Origin: Actinomycetes bacterium
Lineage (GTDB): Bacteria; Actinomycetota; Acidimicrobiia; Acidimicrobiales; RAAP-2
Assembly: GCA_021848365.1 (NCBI GenBank)
Contig: JAJZUS010000001.1
Location: forward strand, 711,517-775,516
Length of the DNA: 64,000 bases
Direction of reading: 5' to 3'
Shown: piece after piece, positions 56,110-64,000 of the stretch
How the letters are laid out: each line of letters starts with the position of its first letter
How positions within the stretch are numbered: position 1 is the first letter of the stretch
Program-made: the position numbers and the translations under genes
Notes under the pieces: generated by a model
Seen by the model: the letters and a program-made list of their open reading frames with translations, nothing else
Told to the model about the DNA's origin: nothing
Database searches by the model: none

Positions 56110-57330
56110 TCAGCGGGCGGAGGGCTCCTTCGGCAGGCCCAGCACACGCTCGCCCACGATGTTGCGCTGGATCTCCGCGGTGCCGCCCCAGATCGTCTCG
56201 GAGCGCGAGAAGAAGAACGAGGCCTGCAGGTCGGAGACCGGGTAGTCGGCCCGGCCGCGCCGCCGCGGGGCGTCGGGCGTGGGCGGGGTGCCCGTGAGCA
56301 CCTGCCCGCTCATCCCCAGGACGTCGATGGCGAGCTCCATCATGTCGCGGTGGGTCTCGGACCAGAACATCTTGTTCCCCGCGCCGAGTCGCAGCGTCTC
56401 GTGCGTGCCGTTGAGGGCGTCGGTCAGTGATCGGTAGCCGTTGACCTGCATGACCTTCACCTTCGACCAGGCCCGCACCAGGCGGTCGCGGACGAGCCGA
56501 TCGTCGGTCCGGCCGTGGCGTCGGGCGGCCTCGAGGATCTCCTCCCACTCGACGAGGAAGCGGCGGTAGCCGGTGGTGGCCGACGAGCCGCGCTCGAAGC
56601 CGAGCGTCGTCATGGCGACCTTCCAGCCGTTGTTGACCCCGCCGACGACGTTCGCGGCGGGGCACCGGGCGTCGGTGAAGAAGACCTCGTTGAACTCGGC
56701 CGTGCCGTCCACCTGCGTGATCGGGCGGACCTCGATCCCGGGCTGGTTCATCGGCACCAGGAGGTAGCTGATCCCGGCGTGCAGGGAGGCCGTCGGATCG
56801 GTGCGCGCCAGTAGGAAGACGTAGTCGGCGTACTGGGCCTGCGTCGTCCAGACCTTCTGGCCGTTGATCACCCACTCGTCACCGTCGAGGACGGCCGAGG
56901 TCGCGAGGCTCGCGAGGTCCGATCCCGAATTGGGCTCGCTGAAGCCCTGGCACCAGGTGATCGTCCCGTTGAGGATGCCCGGGATGAACGTCTGCTTCTG
57001 CTCCTCGGTGCCCCACTGCAGGATCGTCGGTCCCACCAGGGTGTCCCCGAAGAAGTCGGCGCGCAGCGGTGCGCCCGCGCGGGCGAACTCCTCCGCGAGC
57101 ACCACTTGCTGGATGAGGGTGAGGCCGCGCCCACCGTACTCGACCGGCCAGCCGGCGCAGATCCACCCTCCCTCGAAGAGCCGCTGGGTCCACGTGCGAT
57201 TGAACTCGGCGCGCTCGCTGGGGCTCTGTTCGAAGCCCGGGTCGAACCACCCCTCGGGGAGGTTGGCCTCGAGCCACTGGCGGATCTCGGTGCGGAACGT
57301 CTCGGCCTCGGGCGGATAGGTCAGATCCAT
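56110..57330 (-). CDS. Acyl-CoA dehydrogenase
   Basis: The 406-aa flavoprotein read from ATG 57330 has W-C-Q-G-F-S-E-P-N-S-G-S-D-L-A-S-L (FAD/substrate motif), V-I-N-G-Q-K-V-W-T-T and a C-terminal I-W-G-G-T-A-E-I-Q-R-N-I-V-G-E-R. Resembles FadE-type enzymes involved in acyl-CoA or steroid side-chain oxidation; substrate unknown. Tail-to-tail with the MFS gene, no space. Confidence 0.88.
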   Translation of the reverse strand: MDLTYPPEAETFRTEIRQWLEANLPEGWFDPGFEQSPSERAEFNRTWTQRLFEGGWICAGWPVEYGGRGLTLIQQVVLAEEFARAGAPLRADFFGDTLVGPTILQWGTEEQKQTFIPGILNGTITWCQGFSEPNSGSDLASLATSAVLDGDEWVINGQKVWTTQAQYADYVFLLARTDPTASLHAGISYLLVPMNQPGIEVRPITQVDGTAEFNEVFFTDARCPAANVVGGVNNGWKVAMTTLGFERGSSATTGYRRFLVEWEEILEAARRHGRTDDRLVRDRLVRAWSKVKVMQVNGYRSLTDALNGTHETLRLGAGNKMFWSETHRDMMELAIDVLGMSGQVLTGTPPTPDAPRRRGRADYPVSDLQASFFFSRSETIWGGTAEIQRNIVGERVLGLPKEPSAR

Positions 57331-57415
57331 ACCCGCAGCGTAGCCACGGCCCGGCCGTGGAGTTGTGGGCCGTCGCCCGCCTGGGCGAGAATGGTCAATC
57401 CGATCCGGGGGTGCC

Positions 57416-58786
57416 GTGTCACGTACGATTCGCCAGACCATCGCCGAGACGCGGGCGTCGGCCGCGCGGACCCGCTCGCTCGTGGTGCCCGGACGTCGGC
57501 CGCCCCGTCCGCCCGCCCCGGGGGGGCACCGGGTGGCCTTCCTCGTCTACCGGGGTAACCCCCAGTGCGGGGGACAGGGCGTCTACACCCGCCACCTGAC
57601 CCGCGAGCTGGTCGCTCTGGGCCACAGCGTCGAGGTCTTCGCCGGTCCGCCGTGGCCCCAACTGGACGAGGGGGTGGGATTCACCCCCGTGCCCGGTCTC
57701 GACCTCTACCGCGACCCCGACCCCTTCCGGATCCCGCACCCCCGCGAGTTGCGCAGCCGCGCCGACCTGATCGAGTTCGGGACGATGCTGTTGGCGGGCT
57801 TCGGCGAGCCGCTGGCCTTCTCGTTGCGGATCCGACGGATCCTGCGACGTCGCCGGGGCGAGTTCGATATCGTCCACGACGACCAGTGCCTGGGCACCGG
57901 CATCCTCGGGCTCGTCCGCGACGGCTGGCCCCTCCTCGAGACGCTGCACCACCCGATCACGGTCGATCGGTCGATCGCCCTCGACCACGCCGAGACGGCG
58001 TGGAAGCGCCTCACCACCCGGCGCTGGTTCGGCTTCTTGCGCATGCAGGTCCGCGTCGCGCGTCGCCTGCCGGCCGTCCTCACCGTCTCGCACAACTCGA
58101 AGACGGACATCGCCGCCCAGATGCACGTGCCCCTCGAGCGCCTCACGGTGGTACCGGTCGGCGTCGACCACACCGTCTTTCGCCCCTACGCGGACGTGAC
58201 GCCCCGTCCGGGGCGGATCATGGTCACCTCGAGCAGCGACGTCCCGATGAAGGGCCTCGTCCCGCTGCTCGAGGCGATCGCCAAGCTGCGCACCGAGCGA
58301 GAGCTCGACCTCGTGGTGATCGGTCGCCCCCGACCCGGGGGCCGGGTCGATCGGGCCCTCGAGCGACTCGGACTGCGGGACGTCGTCACGACGATCAGCG
58401 GCGTGAGCGACGAGGAGCTGGCCCGCCTCTACGGCGAGGCCCAGGTGGCCGTGGTGCCGAGCCTCTACGAGGGCTTCTCGCTCCCGGCGATCGAGGCGAT
58501 GAGCTGCGGGGTGCCCGTCGTCGCCACGACCGGTGGCGCACTGCCGGAGGTGGTCGGGGAGAGCGGCGTCACCGGACTCCTCGTTCCGCCGAACGACCCC
58601 GACGCCCTCGTCGGCGCGTTAGGTCGGCTGCTCGACGATCCCGACCTGCGGGCCCGCCTGGGCGCCGCCGGCCGAGAGCGCGTGATCGAGCGCTTCACCT
58701 GGCAGGTCACGGCGCGCGGGACGGCCGCGTGCTACGACGCGATCTTGCGGGGGAGTCCCCTGCCCGAGTCGATGCAGTTCGACTGA
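57416..58786 (+). CDS. Glycosyltransferase family 4-like (GT-B)
   Basis: The 456-aa enzyme has the GT-B N-terminal G-G-Q-G-V-Y-T-R-H-L, V-P-V-G-V-D-H-T-V-F, and the C-terminal nucleotide-sugar site P-S-L-Y-E-G-F-S-L-P-A-I-E-A-M-S-C-G-V-P-V-V-A. It transfers a sugar to an unknown acceptor in the cytoplasm. Start GTG 57416 because the ~35 basic residues after it lead directly into the fold. TGATG overlap with the next gene. Confidence 0.87.
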   Translation: MSRTIRQTIAETRASAARTRSLVVPGRRPPRPPAPGGHRVAFLVYRGNPQCGGQGVYTRHLTRELVALGHSVEVFAGPPWPQLDEGVGFTPVPGLDLYRDPDPFRIPHPRELRSRADLIEFGTMLLAGFGEPLAFSLRIRRILRRRRGEFDIVHDDQCLGTGILGLVRDGWPLLETLHHPITVDRSIALDHAETAWKRLTTRRWFGFLRMQVRVARRLPAVLTVSHNSKTDIAAQMHVPLERLTVVPVGVDHTVFRPYADVTPRPGRIMVTSSSDVPMKGLVPLLEAIAKLRTERELDLVVIGRPRPGGRVDRALERLGLRDVVTTISGVSDEELARLYGEAQVAVVPSLYEGFSLPAIEAMSCGVPVVATTGGALPEVVGESGVTGLLVPPNDPDALVGALGRLLDDPDLRARLGAAGRERVIERFTWQVTARGTAACYDAILRGSPLPESMQFD

Positions 58787-59502
58787 TGCTGACCGCCCGC
58801 TACGACCGACTCGGCGTCCACCCCGGGGACCGTCTCTTGGATCTCGGGTGCGGGTTCGGGCGCCACGCCTTCGAGGCGGCGCGCCGGGGAGCCGCGGTCG
58901 TCGCCCTCGACGCCGGTCGCGCCGAGGTCGAGGGCGTCGTCGCCACCTTCGTCGCCATGACCGAGGCGGGGGAGCTCGACCCCGCTCGCCAGCACGCCGC
59001 CGTCGTCCAGGGCGACGCGCTCGCCCTCCCCTTCGCCGACGGCGCGTTCGACCGCATCATCTGCAGCGAGGTCCTCGAGCACATTCCCGACGATCGCGGC
59101 GCGATCGACGAGCTCACCCGTGTGCTGCGGCCGGGCGGGACGATCGCCGTCACCGTGCCGCGCTTCGGGCCCGAACTCGTCAACTGGGCCCTGTCGGACG
59201 AGTACCACATGGTCCCGGGAGGGCACGTGCGGATCTACCGGCGTCGGGTGCTCGAGTCCCGACTCGCCGCCGCCGGCCTGCGCGTGACGGGGCACCACTA
59301 CGCCCACGGCCTGCACAGCCCCTACTGGTGGCTCAAGTGCCTCGTGGGCACGACCAACGACGAGCACGGGGCGGTGCGCGCCTACCACCGGCTGCTCGTC
59401 TGGGACATCGTGAAGCGCCCGTGGCTCACCCGGGCTGCCGAGGCAGTGCTGAGCCCCCTCATGGGCAAGTCCCTCGTCATCTACGCGGCGAGGGCGGAGT
59501 GA
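58786..59502 (+). CDS. Class I SAM-dependent methyltransferase
   Basis: The 238-aa enzyme has the SAM motif L-L-D-L-G-C-G-F-G-R-H-A-F-E, D-A-L-A-L-P-F-A-D-G-A-F-D and V-L-E-H-I-P-D. The start overlaps the glycosyltransferase stop (TGATG), and its own stop overlaps the next start (GTGA), so translation is coupled with both. Acceptor unknown. Confidence 0.87.
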   Translation: MLTARYDRLGVHPGDRLLDLGCGFGRHAFEAARRGAAVVALDAGRAEVEGVVATFVAMTEAGELDPARQHAAVVQGDALALPFADGAFDRIICSEVLEHIPDDRGAIDELTRVLRPGGTIAVTVPRFGPELVNWALSDEYHMVPGGHVRIYRRRVLESRLAAAGLRVTGHHYAHGLHSPYWWLKCLVGTTNDEHGAVRAYHRLLVWDIVKRPWLTRAAEAVLSPLMGKSLVIYAARAE

Positions 59503-60569
59503 CGACCACGATCTCCGGTCTGGGCGGCGTCCCCGGGGTCCTACGCGACGACGAGGTCGCCCGGACCGGACAGTACCTGGCGGACCTGGTGGGCGCGAAC
59601 GGCCAGATCCCGTGGTGGCCGGGTGGTCACACCGACCCCTGGAACCACGTCGAGGTGGCCATGGCCCTCACGGTGACGGGCCACCTCGACGAGGCCCGGG
59701 CCGCCTACGACTGGCTCGAACGGACCCAGTTGGGCGACGGCAGCTGGTTCAACTACTACCGCGGGCCCGTCGTCGTCGACGCGCGTCTCGACACCAACGT
59801 GTGCGCCTACGTGGCGACGGGCCTCTACCACTACCTGGCCGTGACGGGCGACGTCGACGGGGCCGCGGCCCGCTTCGCGGTCGTCGACGGGGCCCTCGAC
59901 TTCGTCGTCCGGTGGCAGATGGAGGACGGGACGCTGCGCTGGTCGCTCGACGCGACGGGCCGCCCCGAGGGCTATGCGCTGCTCACGGGTTCGTCGTCGG
60001 CGTACCACGCCCTGGTGTGCGGGCTGGCCCTGGCCGAGCGGCTCGGGGAGGACCGTCCCGCGTGGCGCGACGCGGCGGCCCGTCTGGGTCACGCCATCGC
60101 CCGCCACCCCGGGGCCTTCGCTCCGAAGAACGAGTTCGCGATGGACTGGTACTACCCGGTGCTCGCCGGAGCCCTCACCGGGGCGGCGGCCGAGGCCCGG
60201 ATCGACGAGGGCTGGGAACGTCACGTCATGGCGGGCCACGGCGTGCGGTGCGTCTCCACGAACGACTGGGTGACGGCGGCGGAGACGGCCGAGTGCGTGA
60301 TCGCCCTCGACGCCCTCGGACGAACCGGAGCGGCGCTCGACCTCTTCGCCCTCACCGCGCGTCACCGGCGCGAGGACGGCGCCTACTGGACCGGCCTCGC
60401 CTATCCCGACGCCGTGACCTTCCCCGATCGGGAGGTCACCAGCTACACCGCCGCCGCCGTCCTGCTCGCCGCGGACGCGCTCACCTCGTCGACCGGGGGC
60501 GCCGACCTCTTCCGCCACGGTCGACTCTCGGGCCCGGGCGAGATCGCCGAGCCGGGCTGTCGCCCCTAG
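59499..60569 (+). CDS. Prenyltransferase/squalene-cyclase-like alpha-alpha barrel protein
   Basis: The 356-aa protein has repeated helix pairs with Q-x-x-D/G-G-S-W-like signatures (L-G-D-G-S-W-F-N-Y-Y, E-D-G-T-L-R-W-S-L, R-E-D-G-A-Y-W-T-G). This suggests an alpha-alpha barrel of prenyltransferase/terpene-cyclase or glycosidase-like type. No cyclase D-x-D-D motif is seen, so a cyclase activity is not supported. GTGA overlap with the methyltransferase. Confidence 0.6.
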   Translation: MTTTISGLGGVPGVLRDDEVARTGQYLADLVGANGQIPWWPGGHTDPWNHVEVAMALTVTGHLDEARAAYDWLERTQLGDGSWFNYYRGPVVVDARLDTNVCAYVATGLYHYLAVTGDVDGAAARFAVVDGALDFVVRWQMEDGTLRWSLDATGRPEGYALLTGSSSAYHALVCGLALAERLGEDRPAWRDAAARLGHAIARHPGAFAPKNEFAMDWYYPVLAGALTGAAAEARIDEGWERHVMAGHGVRCVSTNDWVTAAETAECVIALDALGRTGAALDLFALTARHRREDGAYWTGLAYPDAVTFPDREVTSYTAAAVLLAADALTSSTGGADLFRHGRLSGPGEIAEPGCRP

Positions 60570-61186
60570 CGCCGTCGCAGCACGCGTAGCGACCCGGCCG
60601 CCGACAGCTCGTCGAAGCCGTCCTCGAGCGCGGCCCGGTAGATCTCGTAGGGGGGTCGACCACCGTCGCGCGGGTCGGGGAAGACGTCGTGGATGAGGAG
60701 TCGCCCACCCCGGGTGACCTTGGGCGCCCACCCCTCGTAGTCGGCCCACGCCACGTCCGCCCCGTGACCTCCGTCGATGAACAGGAGGTCGAGGGGCGGG
60801 GCGAAGTGGGCGGCGACGACCGAGGACTCCCCGACGAGCCCGACGACCGTCGACTCGAGACCCGCCCGCGCGATCGTCCGCTGCCACCAGGGCAGGGTGT
60901 TGAGACGTCCGTCGACGGGGTCCACGAGCTCGGCGTCGAAGTGCTCCCAGCCGGCCTGGTTCTCCTCGCTCCCGTGGTGGTGGTCGAGGGAGAAGAGGAC
61001 GCTGCCCGAGACCGCGGCGGCGGCTCCGAGGTAGACCGCCGACTTCCCGCACCAGGCACCGATCTCGAGCCACGTGCCCCGGGGGCGCTCGCTCCCGAGG
61101 CGCAGACCGGCGGCGTGGAGGGCCTCCCCCTCGGCGTCGGGCATGAATCCCTTGGCCGCTCGCGCGACCGCGAGCCAGTCGCTCAC
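60566..61186 (-). CDS. Class I methyltransferase (Methyltransf_24-like)
   Basis: The 206-aa protein has L-E-I-G-A-W-C-G-K-S-A-V-Y-L, L-D-H-H-H-G-S-E, L-L-F-I-D-G-G-H-G and a late L-I-H-D-V-F. These fit TylF/Methyltransf_24-like SAM enzymes with metal-binding Asp/His. It converges on the prenyltransferase-like gene (3' overlap of 4 bases) and overlaps the downstream GDT1 gene stop by 4 bases. Possibly part of the same pathway. Confidence 0.78.
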   Translation of the reverse strand: MSDWLAVARAAKGFMPDAEGEALHAAGLRLGSERPRGTWLEIGAWCGKSAVYLGAAAAVSGSVLFSLDHHHGSEENQAGWEHFDAELVDPVDGRLNTLPWWQRTIARAGLESTVVGLVGESSVVAAHFAPPLDLLFIDGGHGADVAWADYEGWAPKVTRGGRLLIHDVFPDPRDGGRPPYEIYRAALEDGFDELSAAGSLRVLRRR

Positions 61187-61776
61187 CCCCGTACCGCCGA
61201 GATCGCGCTCAGGACTCCGAGGACGGCGAAGACGAGTCCCCCGAGCAGGCGCACCGCCCTGAGCGGGACGCGCCGGAGCAGGACGCGTCCCCCGTAGGCG
61301 CCGAGCACCGAGATGGCGATCAGGGCGATCGAGGACGCGAAGAACACGTCGAGGGGCTCGTGGGTGCGCGCGGACAGGTTGGCCGCCTGGATCTGCGTGA
61401 GGTCGCCGAACTCGCCGACGAAGATGACCGTGAAGGCCGTCGCGATCTCCCGCCGGCGGGTTCCCGACCGCTCCGCGGCCCCCTCGCGCTCGCCCTCCTG
61501 CTCCTCGGCCTTCTCGGGGACGAAGAGGAGGTAGCCCGCTCCCGCGAGGAAGAGGGCCGCCACCACGGCCTCGCGCGCCCGCCCCGGCAGCAGCGTGATC
61601 AGGCTGCCGGCGGCGGTCGCGATGGCCATCTGGGCGACGAAGGCGCTCGAGGCACCCGCGACGATCGACGACGGCCGGGCCCGGGTCGACATGACGACCG
61701 TGGCGATCATCGTCTTGTCCGGCAACTCGAGGACGAACATCAGGGCGATGATGCCCAGGAACGTCCCGACGCTCAT
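61183..61776 (-). CDS. GDT1/TMEM165 (UPF0016)-family cation transporter
   Basis: The 197-aa membrane protein has two copies of the family motif: E-L-P-D-K-T in the first half and E-F-G-D-L-T in the second, the cation-binding acidic residues. Six hydrophobic segments with a charged central loop. The family exchanges Ca2+ or Mn2+ for protons (MneA/TMEM165). Start ATG 61776, moved from 61905. Confidence 0.87.
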   Translation of the reverse strand: MSVGTFLGIIALMFVLELPDKTMIATVVMSTRARPSSIVAGASSAFVAQMAIATAAGSLITLLPGRAREAVVAALFLAGAGYLLFVPEKAEEQEGEREGAAERSGTRRREIATAFTVIFVGEFGDLTQIQAANLSARTHEPLDVFFASSIALIAISVLGAYGGRVLLRRVPLRAVRLLGGLVFAVLGVLSAISAVRG

Positions 61777-61780
61777 GGCC

Positions 61781-64000
61781 CTAGAACTGCTGTCGCACGG
61801 CGTCGGCGAAGCGCAGGCCGACCCCCAGACGCTCGAGCTGCTGGTCGACCGTCGCCGGGTAGCCCCCGGGCACCGGGTGGGCGCGGTGGAAGGCCTCGAC
61901 CTCACCGGCGAGTACCGGGTCGGTGAAGAAGGTCGTGATCCCGGCCGCCATGCGCGAGTGGTGGCTCACCGAGAACCGTGCCAGGGCCTCGTCCCAGCGA
62001 CCGGTGAGGAAGCGCCAGACGGCCGGCCCGGTGTGCGGGTTGGACATCAGCAGCGGCAGGATCATCGGTCCGTCCTGACTGCGGAAGTCGGTGAGGCACC
62101 GCTCCGCCGCGTCGAGGGCGGTGGCGGGGTCGTTGAACCCCCGCAGAGAGGTCAGGTACCGCATCTCCTCCTGCGGTGTCGCGGCGCCCCGGTAGCGCTC
62201 GAGGAACGTGGCGTAGTCTCCCGGGCGGTCCTGGTCCGCGACCACGCGCAGGATCGTTCCGGCGAGGTCGCCGTCCATCTCGTTCGCCTCGAACCGACGC
62301 ACGGCCTCGGCGCGAACGCCCTCGTCGCGAACGACGAGTCCCATGAGTCCGATGATCGTGGCCCGCAACTGCGGGGTGAGCTCACCCTCACCGGCCCGGC
62401 GGTCCCACCCGAGACGAGCGAACTGCGGGGCGACGAGGGCGCGAACCTGCTCGACGACCGTCGCCCGGGCCGCTCCGTCGAGGGCCCGAACCATGTGGTC
62501 GACGGCCGTCGCGACGACGGCCCAGGGGGTCGGCTCGTCGGCGTCGCCCAGGCCCTCGGCGATGCGGTAGAAGTCGCTCCACCCCACGCGCCCGGCGAAG
62601 AGGAGGGCCCAGCTGTCGGCGACCAGGGTGGCTCGCTCGAGCTCGTCGAGCTCGGCGATCCGCGGCCCTAGGGCGGCCAGCTCCGCCGCCCCGTATCGCG
62701 AGCGGAAGACGCCCGAACCGCCCGCATTGACGACCACCGGCAGCGTCGCCGAGACCGTGAGGGGCTCGCCGCCGAGGAGGTGGTGCGCCACCTCGCCACC
62801 GTCGAGGGACCGGGTGAGGACGGGGACGAGCCAGCGGTCGCCGATCGCGCCCTTGTTCGCGGGGTCGCCGTAGGTGAAGGGCTCCTGGCGGATGACGCCG
62901 TTCTCCAGGGTGACGAGCGGGTGCCCCCCCTGCAGGATGAAGGAGTTCATGATGTCGCGCACCGGCTGGCCCGAGGCCTCCTCGAGGGCGTCCCACAGGT
63001 CGGTGGTGACGGTGTTCGCGTAGCTGTGTCGCGTCAGGTAGAGGCGGATGCCGTCACGGAAGGTGGTGTCGCCGAGGTACTGCTGGAGCATGCGCAGGAC
63101 CGAGCCGCCCTTCTCGTAGGTCAGCACGTCGAACATGCCCTGGGTGTCGTTGGGCGAGATGACCTCGTACTCGATCGGTCGGGTCGAGGTCAGCCCGTCA
63201 ACGCCGAGGGCGAGGTCCCGCATGCTGATCTGGTCGGGCCAGATCCGCCACGACGGGCGGAAGGCGTCGGTGCACAGGAGCTGCATGAACGTGGCGAAGG
63301 CTTCGTTCAGCCAGATCCCCTCCCACCACTCCATGGTGACGAGGTCGCCGAACCACATGTGGGCGAGCTCGTGGTGTACCACCTCGGCGACGCGCTGGAT
63401 CTCCGCCTGGGAGGCCGTCGCCGGGTCGACCAGGAGCGCGGTCTCGCGGTAGGTGATGCAGCCCAGGTTCTCCATGGCGCCGAAGGCGAAGTCGGGGATG
63501 GCGACCATGTCGACCTTCTCACCGGGGTAGGGGATGCCGAAGTAGTCGCGGTAGTAGCGCAGGCCGAAGGCTCCCGCCTCGAGGGCGAGGGCGCTCAGGT
63601 GGCCCTTACCGATCGGGTAGACGACCCGCAGGGGGACGCCGTCGACGTCGACGGGCGCGGTCTCCTCGAAGGGTCCGACGACGAAGGCGACCAGGTACGT
63701 CGACATCGTCATGGTGGGGGAGAAGCGCACGACGCGCTGACCATTGCCGAGGTCCGTGTCGCTCACAACGGGGCTGTTGGAGTAGGCGGCCAGGTGGCTC
63801 GGGACGGTGAGCGTGGTCTCGAAGGTCGCCTTGAACGACGGCTCGTCCCAGCAGGGGAAGGCCTGTCGGGCGTCGGAGTGCTCGAACTGCGTCGTCGCGA
63901 TTACGCGGGTCTCGCCGGCCTCGTCGACGTAGGTCGAGCGATAGAACCCCACCAGCTGATCGTTGAGGATCCCGGTGAAGGCGATCTCCACGACGGCGGG
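61781..64000 (-). CDS. pepN: M1-family aminopeptidase N (5' end outside window)
   Basis: At least 739 residues are present; the N-terminus lies beyond base 64000. The zinc site H-E-L-A-H-M-W-F-G-D plus downstream N-E-A-F-A is complete, and G-A-M-E-N-L-G-C-I-T-Y-R-E (G-x-M-E-N) binds the peptide N-terminus. The ERAP1-like C-terminal helical domain follows. It removes N-terminal amino acids from peptides in the cytoplasm. The gene ends 4 bases before the GDT1 start codon. Confidence 0.93.
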   Translation of the reverse strand, partial: PAVVEIAFTGILNDQLVGFYRSTYVDEAGETRVIATTQFEHSDARQAFPCWDEPSFKATFETTLTVPSHLAAYSNSPVVSDTDLGNGQRVVRFSPTMTMSTYLVAFVVGPFEETAPVDVDGVPLRVVYPIGKGHLSALALEAGAFGLRYYRDYFGIPYPGEKVDMVAIPDFAFGAMENLGCITYRETALLVDPATASQAEIQRVAEVVHHELAHMWFGDLVTMEWWEGIWLNEAFATFMQLLCTDAFRPSWRIWPDQISMRDLALGVDGLTSTRPIEYEVISPNDTQGMFDVLTYEKGGSVLRMLQQYLGDTTFRDGIRLYLTRHSYANTVTTDLWDALEEASGQPVRDIMNSFILQGGHPLVTLENGVIRQEPFTYGDPANKGAIGDRWLVPVLTRSLDGGEVAHHLLGGEPLTVSATLPVVVNAGGSGVFRSRYGAAELAALGPRIAELDELERATLVADSWALLFAGRVGWSDFYRIAEGLGDADEPTPWAVVATAVDHMVRALDGAARATVVEQVRALVAPQFARLGWDRRAGEGELTPQLRATIIGLMGLVVRDEGVRAEAVRRFEANEMDGDLAGTILRVVADQDRPGDYATFLERYRGAATPQEEMRYLTSLRGFNDPATALDAAERCLTDFRSQDGPMILPLLMSNPHTGPAVWRFLTGRWDEALARFSVSHHSRMAAGITTFFTDPVLAGEVEAFHRAHPVPGGYPATVDQQLERLGVGLRFADAVRQQF

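Overview
This 64-kb window is high-GC DNA from a Gram-positive-like actinobacterium. Evidence for that is frequent GTG starts, overlapping stop/start junctions (GTGA, ATGA, TAATG), an L,D-transpeptidase, a class-III-like phosphofructokinase and several apparently leaderless promoters. The gene mix would fit Acidimicrobiia or a related lineage, but no rRNA or universal marker is present, so the rank is not settled. I see no CRISPR array, rRNA or replication origin, and only one tRNA.

Region 1 (1-4003): the 3' end of an Ig-like repeat surface protein with a strong terminator, then a compact operon arsR - TDT channel - ArsP/YraQ-type permease - mini-thioredoxin with a leaderless arsR promoter.

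Region 2 (about 4075-20928): a roughly 17-kb accessory island inserted at the 5' end of a tRNA-Arg(CCT) gene. Imperfect 48-bp repeats (4091-4138 and 20881-20928) containing the tRNA leader and its first 8 bases flank it. It holds an unusual large GTPase with an integrase-arm-like N-terminus, a convergent TIR/deoxyribosyltransferase-like effector, a four-gene cluster of DDE-transposase-like and degenerate tyrosine-recombinase-like proteins (order DDE-Y-Y-DDE, one DDE gene frameshifted), an N-terminally extended UvrD-type helicase followed by an EVE-DUF3883 putative nuclease, and an IS21-family element with a 5-bp target duplication that splits a small ORF. No intact integrase is visible. The content suggests a defence and mobile-element island.

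Region 3 (21-43.6 kb): chromosomal housekeeping and metabolic genes. These include secreted proteins (GDSL hydrolase, Kelch-like and five-bladed-propeller-like), an MFS transporter, and a minus-strand run of isochorismatase-like, mercaptopyruvate sulfurtransferase, hydroxyacid dehydrogenase, a tandem RNase-III-domain protein and enoyl-CoA hydratase. They are followed by a PAS-GGDEF cyclase, malic enzyme, nitrilase, acyl-CoA dehydrogenase, NAD(P)HX repair enzyme, TrmO, thymidine kinase and 6-phosphofructokinase.

Region 4 (43.6-47.8 kb): a phosphate ABC transporter in the order pstB-pstS-pstC-pstA. Two PHO-box-like repeat arrays (11-bp period) sit at the same distance from -10 elements in front of pstB and pstS, and a 16-bp hairpin lies at the beginning of pstC.

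Region 5 (47.8-64 kb): amidase, acetyltransferase, beta-carbonic anhydrase, AhpD-like protein, YbhN-type membrane protein, a HAD remnant, L,D-transpeptidase, P450, NifU-domain protein, an autoregulated MarR-MFS pair, acyl-CoA dehydrogenase, a glycosyltransferase-methyltransferase-prenyltransferase-like operon, GDT1-type cation exporter, and a 5'-truncated M1 aminopeptidase. The best candidates for undescribed biology are the DDE-Y-Y-DDE cluster, the arm-domain GTPase with its convergent effector, and the tandem RNase III protein.
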